From NCBI GenBank assembly GCA_045533895.1, contig JAZSIT010000191.1, positions 1-5,384 of the forward strand: a stretch of DNA of 5,384 nucleotides. The letters are read 5' to 3'. This DNA is from SFLA01 sp045533895. Its GTDB lineage: Bacteria; Bacillota; Clostridia; Oscillospirales; CAG-382. Positions 4,959 to 5,384 of the stretch are shown piece by piece. Below the pieces are notes generated by a model, which was given only the letters and a program-made list of their open reading frames with translations, was not told the origin of the DNA and did no database searches. The position numbers and the translations under genes are program-made. Within the stretch, counting starts at the first letter, position 1. Each line of letters begins with the position of its first letter.

Positions 4959-5384
4959 TTACTCGTCTAATGTTTTTACCTGTGTGGAATCCAGTTCTAC
5001 TTTGGTCTCTCTTCCGAACATAGAAGCGGTAACGGTTACCTTCTTCATATCGGGGGAGATCTCGTTAACAATGCCTATAAAGCCTGCAAGAGGTCCGTCG
5101 CATATCTGGACACTGTCGCCCACCGCAAACTTAACCTCAACAACCTTGACTTCTACGCCCAGCTTCTCAACCTCTTCGTCCGTAAGGGCGACGGGAGCAG
5201 ATCCGGGACCTACAAATCCGGTTACACCGGTAGTGTTGCGGATGATATGCCAGCTTTCGTCATTCATTACCATTTTAATGAGAACGTAGCCGGGGAACAT
5301 CTTGCGCTCGATTTCCTTTTGAGCATCGTTATCGGCCTCAATGACCGTTTCCATAGGAATTTTTACTCCGAAAATGAGATGCTG
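4959..5384 (-). CDS. nusG: Transcription termination/antitermination factor NusG (5' partial)
   Basis: The last 141 residues are visible. The frame stays open past the internal ATG at 5354 to the window edge (QHLIFGVKIPMETV), and that upstream peptide fits the NusG family, so the real start is beyond the window and about 35-40 residues are missing. The NGN domain shows ERKMFPGYVLIKM (26-38) and WHIIRNTTGVTGFVG (45-59), the RNA polymerase clamp-binding region. A linker with the acidic LTDEEVEKL follows. The C-terminal KOW domain (about 86-138) contains FAVGDSVQICDGPLAGFIG and TASMFGRETKVELDSTQV, which contact NusE/S10 or Rho. It is the first visible gene of the nusG-rplK-rplA order, usually preceded by secE. 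Identification is firm. Confidence 0.98.
   Translation of the reverse strand, partial: QHLIFGVKIPMETVIEADNDAQKEIERKMFPGYVLIKMVMNDESWHIIRNTTGVTGFVGPGSAPVALTDEEVEKLGVEVKVVEVKFAVGDSVQICDGPLAGFIGIVNEISPDMKKVTVTASMFGRETKVELDSTQVKTLDE

Noticed and set aside
5352..5354. ATG at 5354 as the nusG start
   Set aside because: The frame continues upstream to the window edge with a family-typical peptide (HLIFGVKIP), and the NGN domain would be truncated. The gene is partial, not short.

Overview
The window comes from a low- to mid-GC Gram-positive bacterium, most likely a member of the Clostridia (Oscillospiraceae/Ruminococcaceae-like, possibly an uncultured gut lineage). I infer this from the r-protein sequences, the strong GGAGG ribosome binding sites, a sigma-A type promoter with a perfect TTGACA box, and an L10 leader RNA followed by an intrinsic terminator, as in Firmicutes. 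The species cannot be fixed by eye.

The right two thirds (about 2390-5384, all minus strand) is the classic nusG-rplK-rplA-rplJ-rplL cluster. nusG runs off the right edge. It is followed by a 105-base gap with two hairpins, the second of which looks like an L1-binding autoregulatory site just before the rplK ribosome binding site. rplK and rplA are tightly coupled, with the rplA Shine-Dalgarno overlapping the rplK stop codon. After rplA comes a 239-base gap holding a strong promoter, an L10 leader and an intrinsic terminator in front of rplJ. This makes rplJ-rplL a separately controlled unit. The rplJ-rplL gap carries two small hairpins that may help set the excess of L12 over L10.

rplL is followed by two hairpins, the second a probable terminator, and not by rpoB as in most bacteria. 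Next comes a minus-strand lipoprotein gene of the alpha/alpha-toroid (prenyltransferase/squalene-cyclase repeat) type, of unknown role and with no convincing promoter of its own.

The left end (1-1452, plus strand) holds a 5'-truncated ECF-type sigma factor whose region 4 is fused to a probable winged-helix segment and a large C-terminal domain that I do not recognise. It converges on the lipoprotein gene, and a perfect 11-bp bidirectional terminator separates the two.

Most of the window is well-understood translation machinery. The least ordinary items are the sigma factor with its long C-terminal extension, the toroid lipoprotein placed where rpoB usually lies, and the set of RNA control elements in the r-protein operon. 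I see no mobile elements, CRISPR arrays, tRNA or rRNA genes.
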